64,000 nucleotides of DNA. Source: Trichomonas vaginalis G3. Lineage: Eukaryota; Parabasalia; Trichomonadida; Trichomonadidae. Location of the stretch: NCBI RefSeq assembly GCF_026262505.1, contig NC_067203.1, positions 22,053,411 to 22,117,410 of the forward strand. Reading direction: 5' to 3'. A program made the translations under genes and the position numbers. Below are positions 1-12,382 of this stretch, piece after piece. Below the pieces are notes generated by a model, which was not told the DNA's origin, searched no databases, and saw only the letters and a list, made by a program, of their open reading frames with translations. How positions within the stretch are numbered: position 1 is the stretch's first letter; each line of letters begins with the position of its first letter.

Positions 1-1
1 A

Positions 2-355
2 GCGATCAAAGGCATCATAGAAGAGTCGAACATTGATGTAAGGAAGGAAATAATATATCTCTACGCATTACTTTGCGCTACTCATCAAATGGATTCATAT
101 GTTCGTGATATTCCGAATATTTTGACGATAACTTTTGATTTAATCGAGACATTTGATGAAAACCTGTCTGAAGAACAACAGAAATATATTTATTCCGCTC
201 TTTATTGCGCTGATGTCGTAATTAAGTACAAAATCGCTTCAAATGATGATGATTTTGAGGGTGTCGACTTCTCTATCTTAGATGAAATAGGAACGAATGC
301 AAGCGAACAGATTTCTGTGCTTGCAAACCAAATTCTCAAAATTATTCCAAAATAA
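2..355 (+). CDS. C-terminal end of an alpha-helical (ARM/HEAT-like) host protein, partial
   Basis: The reading frame is open from the first bases of the window to a TAA at 353-355, so this is the 3' end of a gene whose start lies outside. About 117 residues are visible. They are rich in Leu, Ile and acidic residues and look entirely alpha-helical, with amphipathic helices of armadillo or HEAT type. No catalytic motif is visible. An internal Met at position 89 could be taken for a start, but the frame continues upstream without a stop, so I do not use it. A role as a scaffold or transport-type repeat protein is only inference. The protein family is not recognised. Confidence 0.6.
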   Translation, partial: AIKGIIEESNIDVRKEIIYLYALLCATHQMDSYVRDIPNILTITFDLIETFDENLSEEQQKYIYSALYCADVVIKYKIASNDDDFEGVDFSILDEIGTNASEQISVLANQILKIIPK

Positions 356-983
356 TACATATTGTTATAAATAGATTGAAATATTATTGTTAAAATTAAA
401 CATTTATTACCATTTTGATAACTTTCTCTTTCAAAAAACTGAAATTGAAAACAAAATTTTTCTAAAAATCAAAAACTACTTCTTAATACTGATATTTTAT
501 GTCATTATATTGTTTCAATCAAATGAAAATATAAATACTTTGTATCAAATCCAAAATTTTCTACAAATCAAAGATAATGATACAATTTTCATTGTTGTAT
601 TAATGTAAAAAGATAAACAAAGCATCTTATATGGTGGAATATTAGAACAGAATACCTCAAAAGAGTGAAAATAATGGGATCACATTAAATGAAGCTTTGC
701 TAGGCAAAATAAGTGTAGTAAAGCATTGTGTTGAATTAGTTATAATAATGCAAATAGATAAGAAGGCGAGAAACGGAAATAAAAAAGAAAAATATTTTTT
801 GCTGTCGAAAAAAATTAACTTTCGATATCAAAAATGGCTGGAAACACGAAAATAAAGCGTATTTTGTTGTTATTTCTCATTGATTTTGAAATCGTCAAAA
901 AATAATTCGGAATAAAATTCAAAAATAACAAATATTTTTACATATATATAATGAAACGACAACATGTATATCCAAATTAATAT
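356..983. other. AT-rich intergenic spacer between convergent genes
   Basis: This spacer separates the 3' end of the first gene (plus strand) from the 3' end of the kinase (minus strand). It is AT-rich with many A and T runs. One short open frame (387-608) encodes a Phe/Ile/Asn-rich peptide typical of random AT-rich DNA, and I do not count it as a gene. No RNA gene or repeat is seen. Confidence 0.6.
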
Positions 984-1961
984 TCAATCTAAGCTAATTT
1001 TTCCGGAAATCGAAATTCTTGTATATTTTGATGAAGAAAGGTTAATTTGACTTGTCTTCAAGTTGGGTGATGTTAATCTTATCTGTGGCTTTTTAATCAA
1101 GTCCTTCTTCGATAAAGGCAAGTGGTGTAATTGACCCATTTGTTTTAGCGGGATATTTGTAGGTATCATTTTCTGTATTTGGTCGATAGTTGGTCTTTTT
1201 GTTGGATCCAGCTGAAGCATCGATCGAACTAAGGTTTTAACCTCTTCGCTAACGAAACTAGGGAAAGAGTACTCGCAACTCAAAATACTGTGAATAAGGA
1301 GCTTCTCTGTACCCGTAAATGGCAAATTCCCTGTTGCTAAAACGTAAGCAACAACACCAAGCGACCAAATATCTGCTGCCTTAGCATCGTATGATTCGCC
1401 ACGTAAAATTTCGGGAGCTATATATTCTAATGTACCACAGAACGTGGTTCTGAGGGAATCGATTGAGTGACTTTCTTTAATCGAAGACATTCCGAAATCT
1501 ATCAGTTTGATTTTATTATCAAACGTGATTCCGATATTATCTAGCTTTATATCTCTATGTGCAATACCTCGCTCGTGAAGATAACTGATTGCTGAAACAA
1601 TTTGTCCCAACATATTGAAAAAGTGGGATTCTGATATATTGGAGCCATGGTAAATTCGTTCGTTAAGAAAACGCTCAATAAATTCCATAACAACTATGAT
1701 GAGATCATCTGTGTAAATGATTTCTTCGAAATTAACAATGTTCTCGTGCTTGATTCTTTCCATAATACGAAGCTCTTTTTCGAGTATTTGCAATTGGAAT
1801 GAGTCTTGAAGTAAATTTCTGAAGAAAATTTTAGCTGCAAAATATTGCTTCTTTTTTTCTGAATAAACTAACGCGACTAAGGAAGATTGGTGACGCTGTA
1901 TGATGTTTTTCAACTGATAATCCCCAAAACTCTTAGGTATTTGGGCGGAACTGTAGCTCAT
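984..1961 (-). CDS. CAMK-like Ser/Thr protein kinase
   Basis: This is a complete 325-residue kinase. The ATG (rc of 1959-1961) is followed directly by kinase homology. Visible motifs: the ATP-anchoring Lys in FAAK (K44), an alpha-C Glu in EKELRIMERI (about residues 61-70), the catalytic loop HRDIKLDN (135-142), DFG (155-157), and the APE of the activation segment (182-184) after a CGT motif. The KLDN loop and TFCGTLEY-type activation segment point to the CAMK/AMPK-like kinases that are greatly expanded in trichomonads. The odd feature is the glycine-rich loop: residues 20-31 contain no glycine where GxGxxG is expected, although all catalytic residues are present. The 50-residue tail after the kinase domain is basic and low in complexity. 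Substrate and pathway are unknown. Confidence 0.93.
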   Translation of the reverse strand: MSYSSAQIPKSFGDYQLKNIIQRHQSSLVALVYSEKKKQYFAAKIFFRNLLQDSFQLQILEKELRIMERIKHENIVNFEEIIYTDDLIIVVMEFIERFLNERIYHGSNISESHFFNMLGQIVSAISYLHERGIAHRDIKLDNIGITFDNKIKLIDFGMSSIKESHSIDSLRTTFCGTLEYIAPEILRGESYDAKAADIWSLGVVAYVLATGNLPFTGTEKLLIHSILSCEYSFPSFVSEEVKTLVRSMLQLDPTKRPTIDQIQKMIPTNIPLKQMGQLHHLPLSKKDLIKKPQIRLTSPNLKTSQINLSSSKYTRISISGKISLD

Positions 1962-4439
1962 TATGTTTTGAAAAAAATAATCGTAATAAAGGAAATAATT
2001 TTTGGAAAGTATTCTGTTTGATGAAAGTCATTGATTGTTCATCAATTTTCTAACTTTTGACAGCTTTTTTGATTTTCGAACCGTAAAATTACATAGAAAA
2101 AATTGTGAATGTTACTAAAGAATGCTTTCAAAACTTTCTCGAGTATTTGGATTGACATATGATATCATTTCAAATCTTAATTTTAATACTTTTGAATGGA
2201 AATTTAGGATTGATTATAATCTGCTTGTAGTTCTATAAAGAATGAGTTTCTAAATATCTAAATTTTCTGCGAGTTAGCCCTTCAAGTATTCAAAATCTGC
2301 TAGTTATTTTTATGTGATCCTTAATATCAACATAAATAAGGATGTCAATTCGGAAAATTGTTTTCATTTTAGGAGAATATAATTTTCCTTTTCGAAAATT
2401 TAAAAAGTGAGACGCGTAGGATTCGAACTTTTTTAAAAGTTGATTTAAATATATTCTAGTGTGAATTCTAAGGATAATATCATATTTAAAATAAGAATAT
2501 ACTAGTTTAGGTTAAGGGTTTCGTTTTGCGAAAAAAACGTACAATACGCAATTTCGCCAAAAAAACATTTAGCTAGCAATTTCGACCCTTGACTCCACTG
2601 AGGACGTCATTTTTTTGATATTGCGATGTGATATTTTTGGAAAATCTTTATGAATATCGTATATAGAGTCTCTTTAATATCTATATTTCATATTTTTATT
2701 GATTTTTAAAGTTTTTGCTAAAAGTATTCAATTATTTTTTGCTATTTGGCCGGGTAAATGGCAGATTTGCGACATTTTCTGATATGATATTCATATTCTA
2801 CTCTGATAATAATGCTTATAGAACCCTCTTGCTATTGTGTCAAAATTGCGAAACCGATAGCAAAAATATCTCGCAATATCAAAAATGAGACATTTGGTGA
2901 ATTATGCATTATACAGATTGAAAATATGATTTTTGAAAACATATCATCATTTTATAGCTAAATCGAAAGTAATTAATATCATATTAGATTAAAATGAAAA
3001 AGGAATAGTATCGTTATGCTTTAAGTGGCAGTTTTATAATATAATCATAATTTTAGCTCAATATACAACACCTTTTCGCAATATATGGTTAGCAACCTAA
3101 ATTCTGATTGTTTTGAATTCATATATCTTACGTTTTCTATAATTACATCGCTATTCATCACCATTTCTATCTTTATCATTATTGTTTGTATCTAATAATT
3201 TCTCAAAAAACATTAATACTTAATATTTGTAAATATCATACTTTATAACGTAAATAAGAACATTACCTATTATGAAAAACAATAATTAAAGAAAAATATG
3301 GTAAGCTTTTATAAATGTAATTTTTAATATCTTATATTCAGAACATATAACTAGTAAATAAAGTACTTATTTTATACATACAACGTAGGGCATAACACAT
3401 CAAATGCTCAAATCTATTTTATTTTTATATAATATATCGGTTGAAAGTTACAAGCTCTCAATTTTCGTCCCTTTTGTACGTTTATTATAATTGTAGCATA
3501 TTGTCATCAAGCACGCGACTAACCAGCAAAGACGTGTCCTCTAATTCCGTCCCTAGTTCAAGAATCTGGAACTATTTAAGCAAAAACATTCGATTTCAAA
3601 ATCAAGCATTCTTTATTCAACGAGTAAAACATTAAAGTATGATTTGTCATACACGGAATAATGACAAGCTCTTAGAGTATGTTTAGTACAGAGTTACTGC
3701 CAACTTGAGTTCTTGAATTTGGTAAGTTAGAACAAAAGAAGCCATATGTCGCATCTAAGGACTTGTACTTATCAGAGTATTACTAAATGTTTAAGAATGT
3801 TAGTTATTCGTCCCAAACTCGTACGTTTCCACGCGAATCTTGATAATAAATATACTATTTTGGACCTTTTGCAATAAATCTCTTTTTACCACATTAGCAT
3901 ATCTGTGTGTATGCTACTTAACCTCTTTAGAGACCATTAAGATAATGTTTTTTGATACTTTTTCAAGACTATGCCATAAAGTAAACGAATAATTTAGAAA
4001 ATGATATTAAAAAATTTAATTTTATTATGCTTTTATAAATATTGAGACTTTTTAGGACTATTTTAAAAATGTAAATAGATCAATCATTTTAATATTAGAT
4101 AAGATAATCTAAAGACGTCAGATGTTTCAATAACTTCAGATCAATGACTAATATGAAATTTAAGATTTGTGTTAATTTAAGAATTAACAATGGAATCTGG
4201 TTTAGAAAGATGGAAAGCATAGAGAATCTAAAGGATAAGAGAGATTAAATACAAAATGCTGCATAAAAAGGCAGATCAGTGAGAAGAAATCATGAGGTTA
4301 AAAAGGAACATTCAAATTAGAATATAACATTGCATATTACAATATTAATATTAAAGATAATACTGCACATCATTGTGCAATTACACTATTTTAAATATTT
4401 TCATAAATAATGACTTACAAGTTAAAAAAATGTAGAATT
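1962..4439. other. AT-rich region with no recognisable gene
   Basis: About 2.5 kb upstream of the kinase with no open frame that starts at ATG and resembles a protein. The frame at 3441-3635 opens only at TTG and has no recognisable features. Composition is uniformly AT-rich with homopolymer runs. The kinase promoter presumably lies within the first 100 bases. No tRNA, terminal repeats or known trichomonad transposon motif were seen. A decayed mobile element cannot be excluded. Confidence 0.5.
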
Positions 4440-5130
4440 AACTGCATGATCCAATATTGGACCGAATGTATGTTTGAATCTATAACTGAATTCATTAATG
4501 ACAAAAAAGTGACTCTATAACTGAGTATCTGGCTGACAATATGCCTGAAAGTTTGAATGTGTCTAGGAATATAACTGACAGTTTGAGTGACATTTTGAAT
4601 GAGGGTTTGGTTGTCAGTATAACTCAAGGTTTGAGAGAGAATATGACTCACAGTTTGACTGACAATATGACTTAGAGTTTGAGTGACAGTATGAACAACA
4701 GTTTGGGTGATAGTATGAACTACAGTATGACTGAGAATATGACTGACGGTTTGACAGACACTTTGACTTACGGTTTTAGTTAGAATAAGACTGACAGTTT
4801 GAGTGACAATATAACTGACGGTTTGACTGACAATATGACTGTTGATTTGAGTGAGTGTATGATTGAGAGTTTGGGTGACAATATGACTCATAGTTTAAGA
4901 GAGTGTATGACTGATGGTTTTAGTGAGAATAAGACTGAGAGTTTGGGTGACAATATGACTGTTGATTTGAGTGAGTGTATGACTGACAATTTGAGTGACA
5001 ATATGACTTCGGTTTGACAGACACTATGAATTAGCATTTTAGTTAGAATAAGACTGACAATTTGAGTGACAATATGACTGACGGTTTGACAGACACTATG
5101 AATTAGCTTTTTAGTTAGAATATGACTGAC

Positions 5131-5631
5131 GGTTTGACAGCCTCTATGACTGATGGTTTTAGTGAGAATAAGACTGAGAGTTTGGGTGACAATATGATTG
5201 TTGATTTGAGTGAGTGTATGACTGACAATTTGAGTGACAATATGACTTCGGTTTGACAGACACTATGAATTAGCATTTTAGTTAGAATATGACTGACGGT
5301 TTGACAGCCTCTATGACTGATGGTTTTAGTGAGAATAAGACTGAGAGTTTGGGTGACAATATGATTGTTGATTTGAGTGAGTGTATGACTGACAATTTGA
5401 GTGACAATATGACTTCGGTTTGACAGACACTATGAATTAGCATTTTAGTTAGAATATGACTGACGGTTTGACAGCCTCTATGACTGATGGTTTTAGTGAG
5501 AATAAGACTGAGAGTTTGGGTGACAATATGATTGTTGATTTGAGTGAGTGTATGACTGACAATTTGAGTGACAATATGACTTCGGTTTGACAGACACTAT
5601 GAATTAGCTTTTTAGTTAGAATAAGACTGAC
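5131..5631. repeat. 167 bp higher-order repeat, three copies
   Basis: The phrase GGTTTGACAGCCTCTATGAC recurs at 5131, 5298 and 5465, exactly 167 bp apart. The intervening text is nearly identical, including the ATGACTTCGGTTTGACAGAC landmark. The period is one base short of seven 24 bp units, so each copy shifts the reading frame of the next. This indicates recent local duplication by unequal exchange or slippage. Confidence 0.85.
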
Positions 5632-7183
5632 AATTTGAGTGACAATATGACTGACAGTTTGACACACACGATGACTTATGGTTTTAGTTAGAATAAGACT
5701 GACAGTTTGAGTGACAATATAACTGACGGTTTGACTGACAATATGACTGTTGATTTGAATGAGTGTATGATTGACAATTTGGGTGACAATATGACTCATA
5801 GTTTAAGAGAGTGTATGACTGATGGTTTTAGTGAGAATAAGACTGATAGTTTGACTGACAATATGACTGACGGTTTGACACACACTATGAATTAGCTTTT
5901 TAGTTAGAATATGACTGACGGTTTGACAGCCTCTATGACTTACGGTTTTATTTAGAATATAACTGAGAGTTTGGGTGACAATATGACTCATAGTTTAAGA
6001 GAGTGTATGACTGATGGTTTTAGTGAGAATAAGACTGAGAGTTTGGGTGACAATATGACTGTTGATTTGAGTGAGTGTATGACTGACAATTTGAGTGACA
6101 ATATGACTTCGGTTTGACAGACACTATGAATTAGCATTTTAGTTAGAATAAGACTGACAATTTGAGTGACAATATGACTGACGGTTTGACACACACTATG
6201 AATTAGCTTTTTAGTTAGAATATGACTGACGGTTTGACAGCCTCTATGACTTACGGTTTTATTTAGAATATAACTGAGAGTTTGGGTGACAATATGAATT
6301 ACGGTTTTAGTGAGAATAAGACTGATAGTTTGGATGACAATATGACTGACGGTTTGAGTGACAATATGAATTACGGTTTTAGTGAGAATATAACTGAGAG
6401 TTTGGATGACAATATGACTGACGGTTTGACAGCCTCTATGACTTACGGTTTTATTTAGAATATGATTGAGAGTTTGGGTGACAATATGACTGTTGATTTG
6501 AGTGAGTGTATGACTGACAATTTGAGTGACAATATGACTTCGGTTTGACAGACACTATGAATTAGCATTTTAGTTAGAATAAGACTGACAGTTTGAGTGA
6601 CAATATGACTGACGGTTTGACAGCCTCTATGACTTAAGGTTTTATTTAGAATATGACTGAGAGTTTGGGTGACAATATGACTGTTGATTTGAGTGAGTGT
6701 ATGACTGACAATTTGAGTGACAATATGACTTCGGTTTGACAGACACTATGAATTAGCATTTTAGTTAGAATAAGACTGACAGTTTGAGTGACAATATGAC
6801 TGACGGTTTGACAGCCTCTATGACTTAAGGTTTTATTTAGAATATGACTGAGAGTTTGGGTGACAATATGACTGTTGATTTGAGTGAGTGTATGACTGAC
6901 AATTTGAGTGACAATATGACTTCGGTTTGACAGACACTATGAATTAGCTTTTTAGTTAGAATAAGACTGACAATTTGAGTGACAATATGACTGACAGTTT
7001 GACAGACACTATGAATTAGCATTTTAGTTAGAATAAGACTGACAGTTTGAGTGACAATATGACTGTTGATTTGAGTGAGCGTATGACTGACCGTTTTAAT
7101 GACAATATGACTGACGGTTTGAGTGACAATATGAATTACGGTTTTAGTGAGAATAAGACTGATAGTTTGGATGACAATATGAC

Positions 7184-8430
7184 TCATAGTTTAAGAGAGT
7201 GTATGACTGATGGTTTTAGTGAGAATAAGACTGAGAGTTTGGGTGACAATATGACTGTTGATTTGAGTGAGTGTATGACTGACAATTTGAATGACAATAT
7301 GACTTCGGTTTGACAGACACTATGAATTAGCTTTTTAGTTAGAATAAGACTGACAATTTGAGTGACAATATGACTGACGGTTTGACACACACTATGAATT
7401 AGCTTTTTAGTTAGAATATGACTGACGGTTTGACAGCCTCTATGACTTACGGTTTTATTTAGAATATAACTGAGAGTTTGGGTGACAATATGACTCATAG
7501 TTTAAGAGAGTGTATGACTGATGATTTTAGTGAGAATAAGACTGATAGTTTGGGTGACAATATGACTCATAGTTTAAGAGAGTGTATGACTGATGGTTTT
7601 AGTGAGAATAAGACTGAGAGTTTGGGTGACAATATGACTGACGGTTTGAGTGACAATATGACTGACGGTTTGAGTGACAATATGAATTACGGTTTTAGTG
7701 AGAATAAGACTGATAGTTTGGATGACAATATGACTGACGGTTTGACAGCCTCTATGACTTACGGTTTTATTTAGAATAAGACTGAGAGTTTGGGTGACAA
7801 TATGACTCATAGTTTAAGAGAGTGTATGACTGATGGTTTTAGTGAGAATAAGACTGAGAGTTTGGGTGACAATATGACTGTTGATTTGAGTGAGTGTATG
7901 ACTGACAATTTGAGTGACAATATGACTTCGGTTTGACAGACACTATGAATTAGCATTTTAGTTAGAATAAGACTGACAATTTGAGTGACAATATGACTGA
8001 CGGTTTGACACACACTATGAATTAGCTTTTTAGTTAGAATATGACTGACGGTTTGACAGCCTCTATGACTTACGGTTTTATTTAGAATAAGACTGAGAGT
8101 TTGGGTGACAATATGACTCATAGTTTAAGAGAGTGTATGACTGATGATTTTAGTGAGAATAAGACTGATAGTTTGGGTGACAATATGACTCATAGTTTAA
8201 GAGAGTGTATGACTGATGGTTTTAGTGAGAATAAGACTGAGAGTTTGGGTGACAATATGATTGTTGATTTGAGTGAGTGTATGACTTACAGTTTGACTGA
8301 CAATATGACTGACGGCTTTAATTAGAATATTACTGGCAGTTTGAGTGACAATATGACTGACGGCTTTAATTAGAATATTACTGACAGTTTGAGTGACAAT
8401 ATGACTGTGGTTTGACAGACACTATGAATT
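7184..8430. repeat. 623 bp higher-order duplication within the minisatellite
   Basis: The landmark CTGATGATTTTAG occurs at 7518 and 8141, 623 bp apart. Minus-strand open frames of the same 104-residue length start at 7498 and 8121 and have almost the same sequence. The block is about twenty-six 24 bp units minus one base. Its outer edges are approximate because the neighbouring units are also similar. Confidence 0.7.
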
Positions 8431-9870
8431 AGCTTTTTAGTTAGGATAAGACTGATAGTTTGACTGACAATATGACTGTTGATTTGAGTGAGTGTATGAC
8501 TGACCGTTTTAATGACAATATGACTGACGGTTTGAGTGACAATATGAATTACGGTTTTAGTGAGAATATAACTGAGAGTTTGGATGACAATATGACTGAC
8601 GGTTTGACAGCCTCTATGACTTACGGTTTTATTTAGAATATGATTGAGAGTTTGGGTGACAATATGACTGTTGATTTGAGTGAGTGTATGACTGACAATT
8701 TGAGTGACAATATGACTGACGGTTTGACAGCCTCTATGACTTAAGGTTTTATTTAGAATATGACTGAGAGTTTGGGTGACAATATGACTGTTGATTTGAG
8801 TGAGTGTATGACTGACAATTTGAATGACAATATGACTTCGGTTTGACAGACACTATGAATTAGCATTTTAGTTAGAATAAGACTGACAATTTGAGTGACA
8901 ATATGACTGACGGTTTGACACACACTATGAATTAGCTTTTTAGTTAGAATATGACTGACGGTTTGACAGACACTATGACTTACGGTTTTATTTAGAATAT
9001 AACTGAGAGTTTGGGTGACAATATGACTCATAGTTTAAGAGAGTGTATGACTGATGGTTTTAGTGAGAATAAGACTGAGAGTTTGGGTGACAATATGACT
9101 GTTGATTTGAGTGAGTGAATGACTTACAGTTTGACTGACAATATGACTGACGGTTTGAGTGACAATATGACTGACGATTTGACTGACAATATGACTGACG
9201 GTTTTAGTGAGAATAAGACTGATAGTTTGGGTGACAATATGATTGTTGATTTGAGTGAGTGTATGACTTACAGTTTGACTGACAATATGACTGACGGCTT
9301 TAATTAGAATATTACTGACAGTTTGAGTGACAATATGACTGTGGTTTGACAGACACTATGAATTAGCTTTTTAGTTAGGATAAGACTGACAGTTTGACTG
9401 ACAATATGACTGACGGTTTGACCGACAATATGACTGTGGTTTGACAGACACTATGAATTAGCTTTTTAGTTAGGATAAGACTGACAGTTTGACTGACAAT
9501 ATGACTGACGGTTTGACCGACAATATGACTGACGGTTTGACAGCCTCTATGACTTACGGTTTTATTTAGAATATGACTGAGAGTTTGGGTGACAATATGA
9601 CTCATAGTTTAAGAGAGTGTATGACTGATGGTTTTAGTGAGAATAAGACTGATAGTTTGACTGACAACATGACTGACGTTTTGACTGACAATATGAGTGA
9701 CGGCTTTAGTTAGAATATGACTTAGAGTTTAGCTGACAATTGGCTGACAGTTTGAGTGACAATATGACTGAGAGTTTGACTGACAATATGACTGACGGTT
9801 TGAGTGAGTGTATGAATGAGAATATAACTGACGTTTTGACTAACAATATGACTGACGGTTTGACATCGAA

Positions 9871-10140
9871 ATTCATTCATATATATGTATTGATCAATGC
9901 AATCACCCTATTTAATATTATTATTTATCAATTAATTTTTCATTACTACATGCTCTCAATTATTATGACATTAATATTTATCAATAAATATTTCATTACT
10001 ATATGCTCCCACCAAATTTGACATTATTGTTCTTTGACAAATTTTTCTTTATTAAAGACACTCTCACAAACTCATATCAATATATTTTAATTATCACCTA
10101 TTCCAATCCATTTTCATATTCATATTCTTATTGAGTTAGA
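9871..10140. other. AT-rich spacer between two repeat arrays
   Basis: About 270 bases without repeats. An open frame continues a short way from the minisatellite into this spacer and is not a credible gene. Nothing else is seen. Confidence 0.5.
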
Positions 10141-10545
10141 ATAAATTGAGGATGACTGAGAATCAAATTAGAATTAGTGAGATTCAATTGAAGAATACTG
10201 GGAGTTAATTAAGGTTGTTTAAGAATAAATTGTGAATAAGTGACAATCAATTGAGGATGAGTGAGAATCATTTGATTATTAGTGAGATTCAACTGAACAT
10301 CAGTGAGAATCAATTGAATAATACTAAGAAGAAATTGAGGAAGAGTGAGAATCACTTGATTCTTAGCGAGAATCAATTAAGGATGAGTAAGAATCAATTA
10401 ATAAGTAGTGAGAATCAATTTAGGGTGACTGAGAATCAATTGATTCTTAGTGAGAATCTATTGATAATTAATGCGAATCAATTGATTATTTGTGAGAATC
10501 AATTGAAGATGAGTAAGAGTCAATTGAGGATGAATATGTGTCTAT
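10141..10545 (+). repeat. 21 bp (seven-codon) tandem repeat array
   Basis: About 19 imperfect copies of a 21 bp unit such as ATTGAGGATGAGTGAGAATC. From an ATG at 10257 the plus strand stays open to 10550 (about 97 residues). It reads as heptads of the type SENQLIL/SENQLRM, with a hydrophobic residue at fixed positions, so a translated product would resemble a short coiled coil. The last units degenerate and the frame ends just after the array. Upstream units contain stops in the same frame. I treat it as a repeat that may be a remnant of a coding exon, not as a confirmed gene. Confidence 0.75.
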
Positions 10546-10755
10546 TCTGATATGACTTAGTATCTACTGAGGCTAGATGCTAACATCTTACTTTTATGAT
10601 CATAATTTTTCAACTCCATTAATATTTATAACAATATTTTGATTACTATTTAAATAATTTTATCAAATGATAATTATTAACATATATTAAGAGTATGTTT
10701 AATTTTCAACATACTCTTAAAAATCCGAAATTTTAAAAAAGTGACAATTTTTTTA
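10546..10755. other. AT-rich spacer
   Basis: A short AT-rich interval before the next gene-like stretch. It contains an inverted pair, AAGAGTATGTTTAA and CATACTCTTAAA (about 10689-10722), which could form a weak hairpin. No gene is seen. Confidence 0.4.
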
Positions 10756-12382
10756 ATGCTAAACCATCTTCATCTACCATTAAATGTTTCGGATGATTTG
10801 ATTTTAATTCAGTTGGGTTCTATTAGATGTAATAGTGTAAATTCTGATTCAACAATTTATCCAGATATTATATTATTCTTCCAATAAACCCTATCAAAAA
10901 GAATGGTATACAAATAAAATAACTTATCAAGATGGTAAACCTAAATTCACTGTTTTGGATTCATTATCAAATGCATATGTCGGAGATTCACCATCATATC
11001 CTTGGGGACAAATCGTTTCAAAAATCAAAGAATTAAACAGAAATATTAAGAATGTATATAATTTTGGACATAAATTATTTGGATTTGAAAATAAATCTAT
11101 CATTTGTTATTTGGAGGAACTCAAAGAGCGTTTTATCTCGAATAGCGATGAAGTAAAGTATCTTCAAACATATGAAACAACACCTAAATTTCAGAAATCC
11201 GCTGAAGCTTTTACAGAAATGGTAAATATGATTATAAGTGAAAAATATTTGCAAACAGATCTCAGTCAAATTAAAATCAAAATCCATCGTCTAGGGGAAC
11301 AATATATTCTTAAATTTTTAGAAGCATTTATAATTGCCCGCCCCAAATTTTATGCACAGGTTATAGGTTTCTTACAAAATTTTTCATTTGACCAGGAATT
11401 ATACTCAAAAGCAGGAATTTCTAAACCATTAATACAAGCAATAATTAATGGCGATAAAAGATATTCGAATATTTTTGCTTTTTCAGGAAAATCGTGTGAT
11501 TTAACAATCGAAGATTTTATTAATGTTTTAATTTCAGATCAAACAAATCAAAATGGTGAAGAATATTATCAAATACGTATCAGATCTATATTGGATAATA
11601 GTAAATATTCTTTCTATGAACTAGCAGTTAAATTTGAATCAATTAATATTTTAAATTCGTGTAATATAGATAATGTTACACCAATCATGAAAGCATTGAT
11701 AATGTCAAGCCCAAACGAAACAATTTTCAAAATGAATGATAAATTCAATTTGCAGACTTATCAATTTACAAACCAAATCAAGTATGTTTTATCTTTTGCA
11801 TACAATATCTCAGAGTTTTTTTCTACATTTAGAAATCCATTACTCTCTTTGATTGTTTCAACAAATAATATTATATCAGTAATGAATTTGAATGAAAGCA
11901 AAGTTATTCGTTTAAAGATTCATTTAATCTTCCATGAGGCCCTGATTCAAAATAATGATTTTATGTACAAGAACTTTAATGTTTTGAATCAAATAAAAAA
12001 CAATGACCTTCTGGAAACTTTAGCAAAAGCTTGTTTGAAAGCTGACAAAAAAATTCAAGCAGATTTTGAACAAATCATGGGTATTAAATTTACAGCGATC
12101 AAACAATTTCATGAATCCATAGAAAAAATTCCAGTTGATCGGTCTCCAATTACAATAGATGGTTGCCATATTTGTTTTGAATGCTCTAAAAATACTGATA
12201 TTGAAAAACTCAAATCAATGCAATTAATTCTAATAAGCCCTGGTATTCATATCATTGTGTTAACTTATGAACAAACATTGAAGTTTTTGGAACAAATGCC
12301 AGCATTTATTCATTTGGGCCTTTCCAATATAAGTTCTGATCGATCTGTAAACTTATTTGAACAGAATCTGAGCCGGTGTTGA
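10756..12382 (+). pseudogene. Broken trichomonad-type hypothetical protein (DUF3447/ankyrin-family-like N-terminal region)
   Basis: A long plus-strand frame is open from 10841 to 12382 (about 513 codons) but contains no usable ATG near its start. An ATG at 10756 begins a 43-codon frame in a different phase that overlaps the first bases of the long frame. The simplest reading is one gene with a single frameshift between about 10841 and 10887. The product is alpha-helical and Asn/Ile/Lys-rich, with a segment (SKYSFYELAVKFESINIL) like the pre-ankyrin DUF3447 segment of trichomonad proteins. That family call is inference by eye. The 3' end runs into the hAT-like remnant on the opposite strand, so the natural C-terminus may be lost. 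Confidence 0.5.

Larger units (their letters stand above)
4440..9870. repeat. 5.4 kb minisatellite of 12/24 bp units
   Basis: The whole stretch is built from variants of a 24 bp unit made of two related 12-mers, GTTTGACTGACA and ATATGACTGACG. That gives over 200 imperfect units, interspersed with a variant block containing AGCTTTTTAGTTAGAATA. The unit reads as the octapeptide LTDNMTDG on the plus strand. On the minus strand it has no stop in any of the three frames, so the many minus-strand open frames (reading VSHIVTQT repeats) follow from base composition. The variant block places stops in the plus frame every few hundred bases. Higher-order periods of 167 and 623 bp are not multiples of three, which argues against selection for a protein. 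An origin from a repeat-rich gene remains possible. Confidence 0.9.

Noticed and set aside
387-608. 73-codon plus-strand ORF
   Set aside because: Phe/Ile/Asn-rich composition of AT-rich spacer; no supporting features.
3441-3635. 64-codon plus-strand ORF
   Set aside because: Opens only with TTG, no homology seen, isolated in AT-rich DNA.
4415-9605. Many minus-strand ORFs with VSHIVTQT repeats and plus-strand ORFs with SDNMTDGL repeats
   Set aside because: The 24 bp unit has no stop in any minus-strand frame, so open frames arise by composition. Higher-order periods are not multiples of three, and no frame spans the array.
4440-10545. CRISPR array
   Set aside because: Units are directly adjacent with no unique spacers, and the surroundings are eukaryotic.
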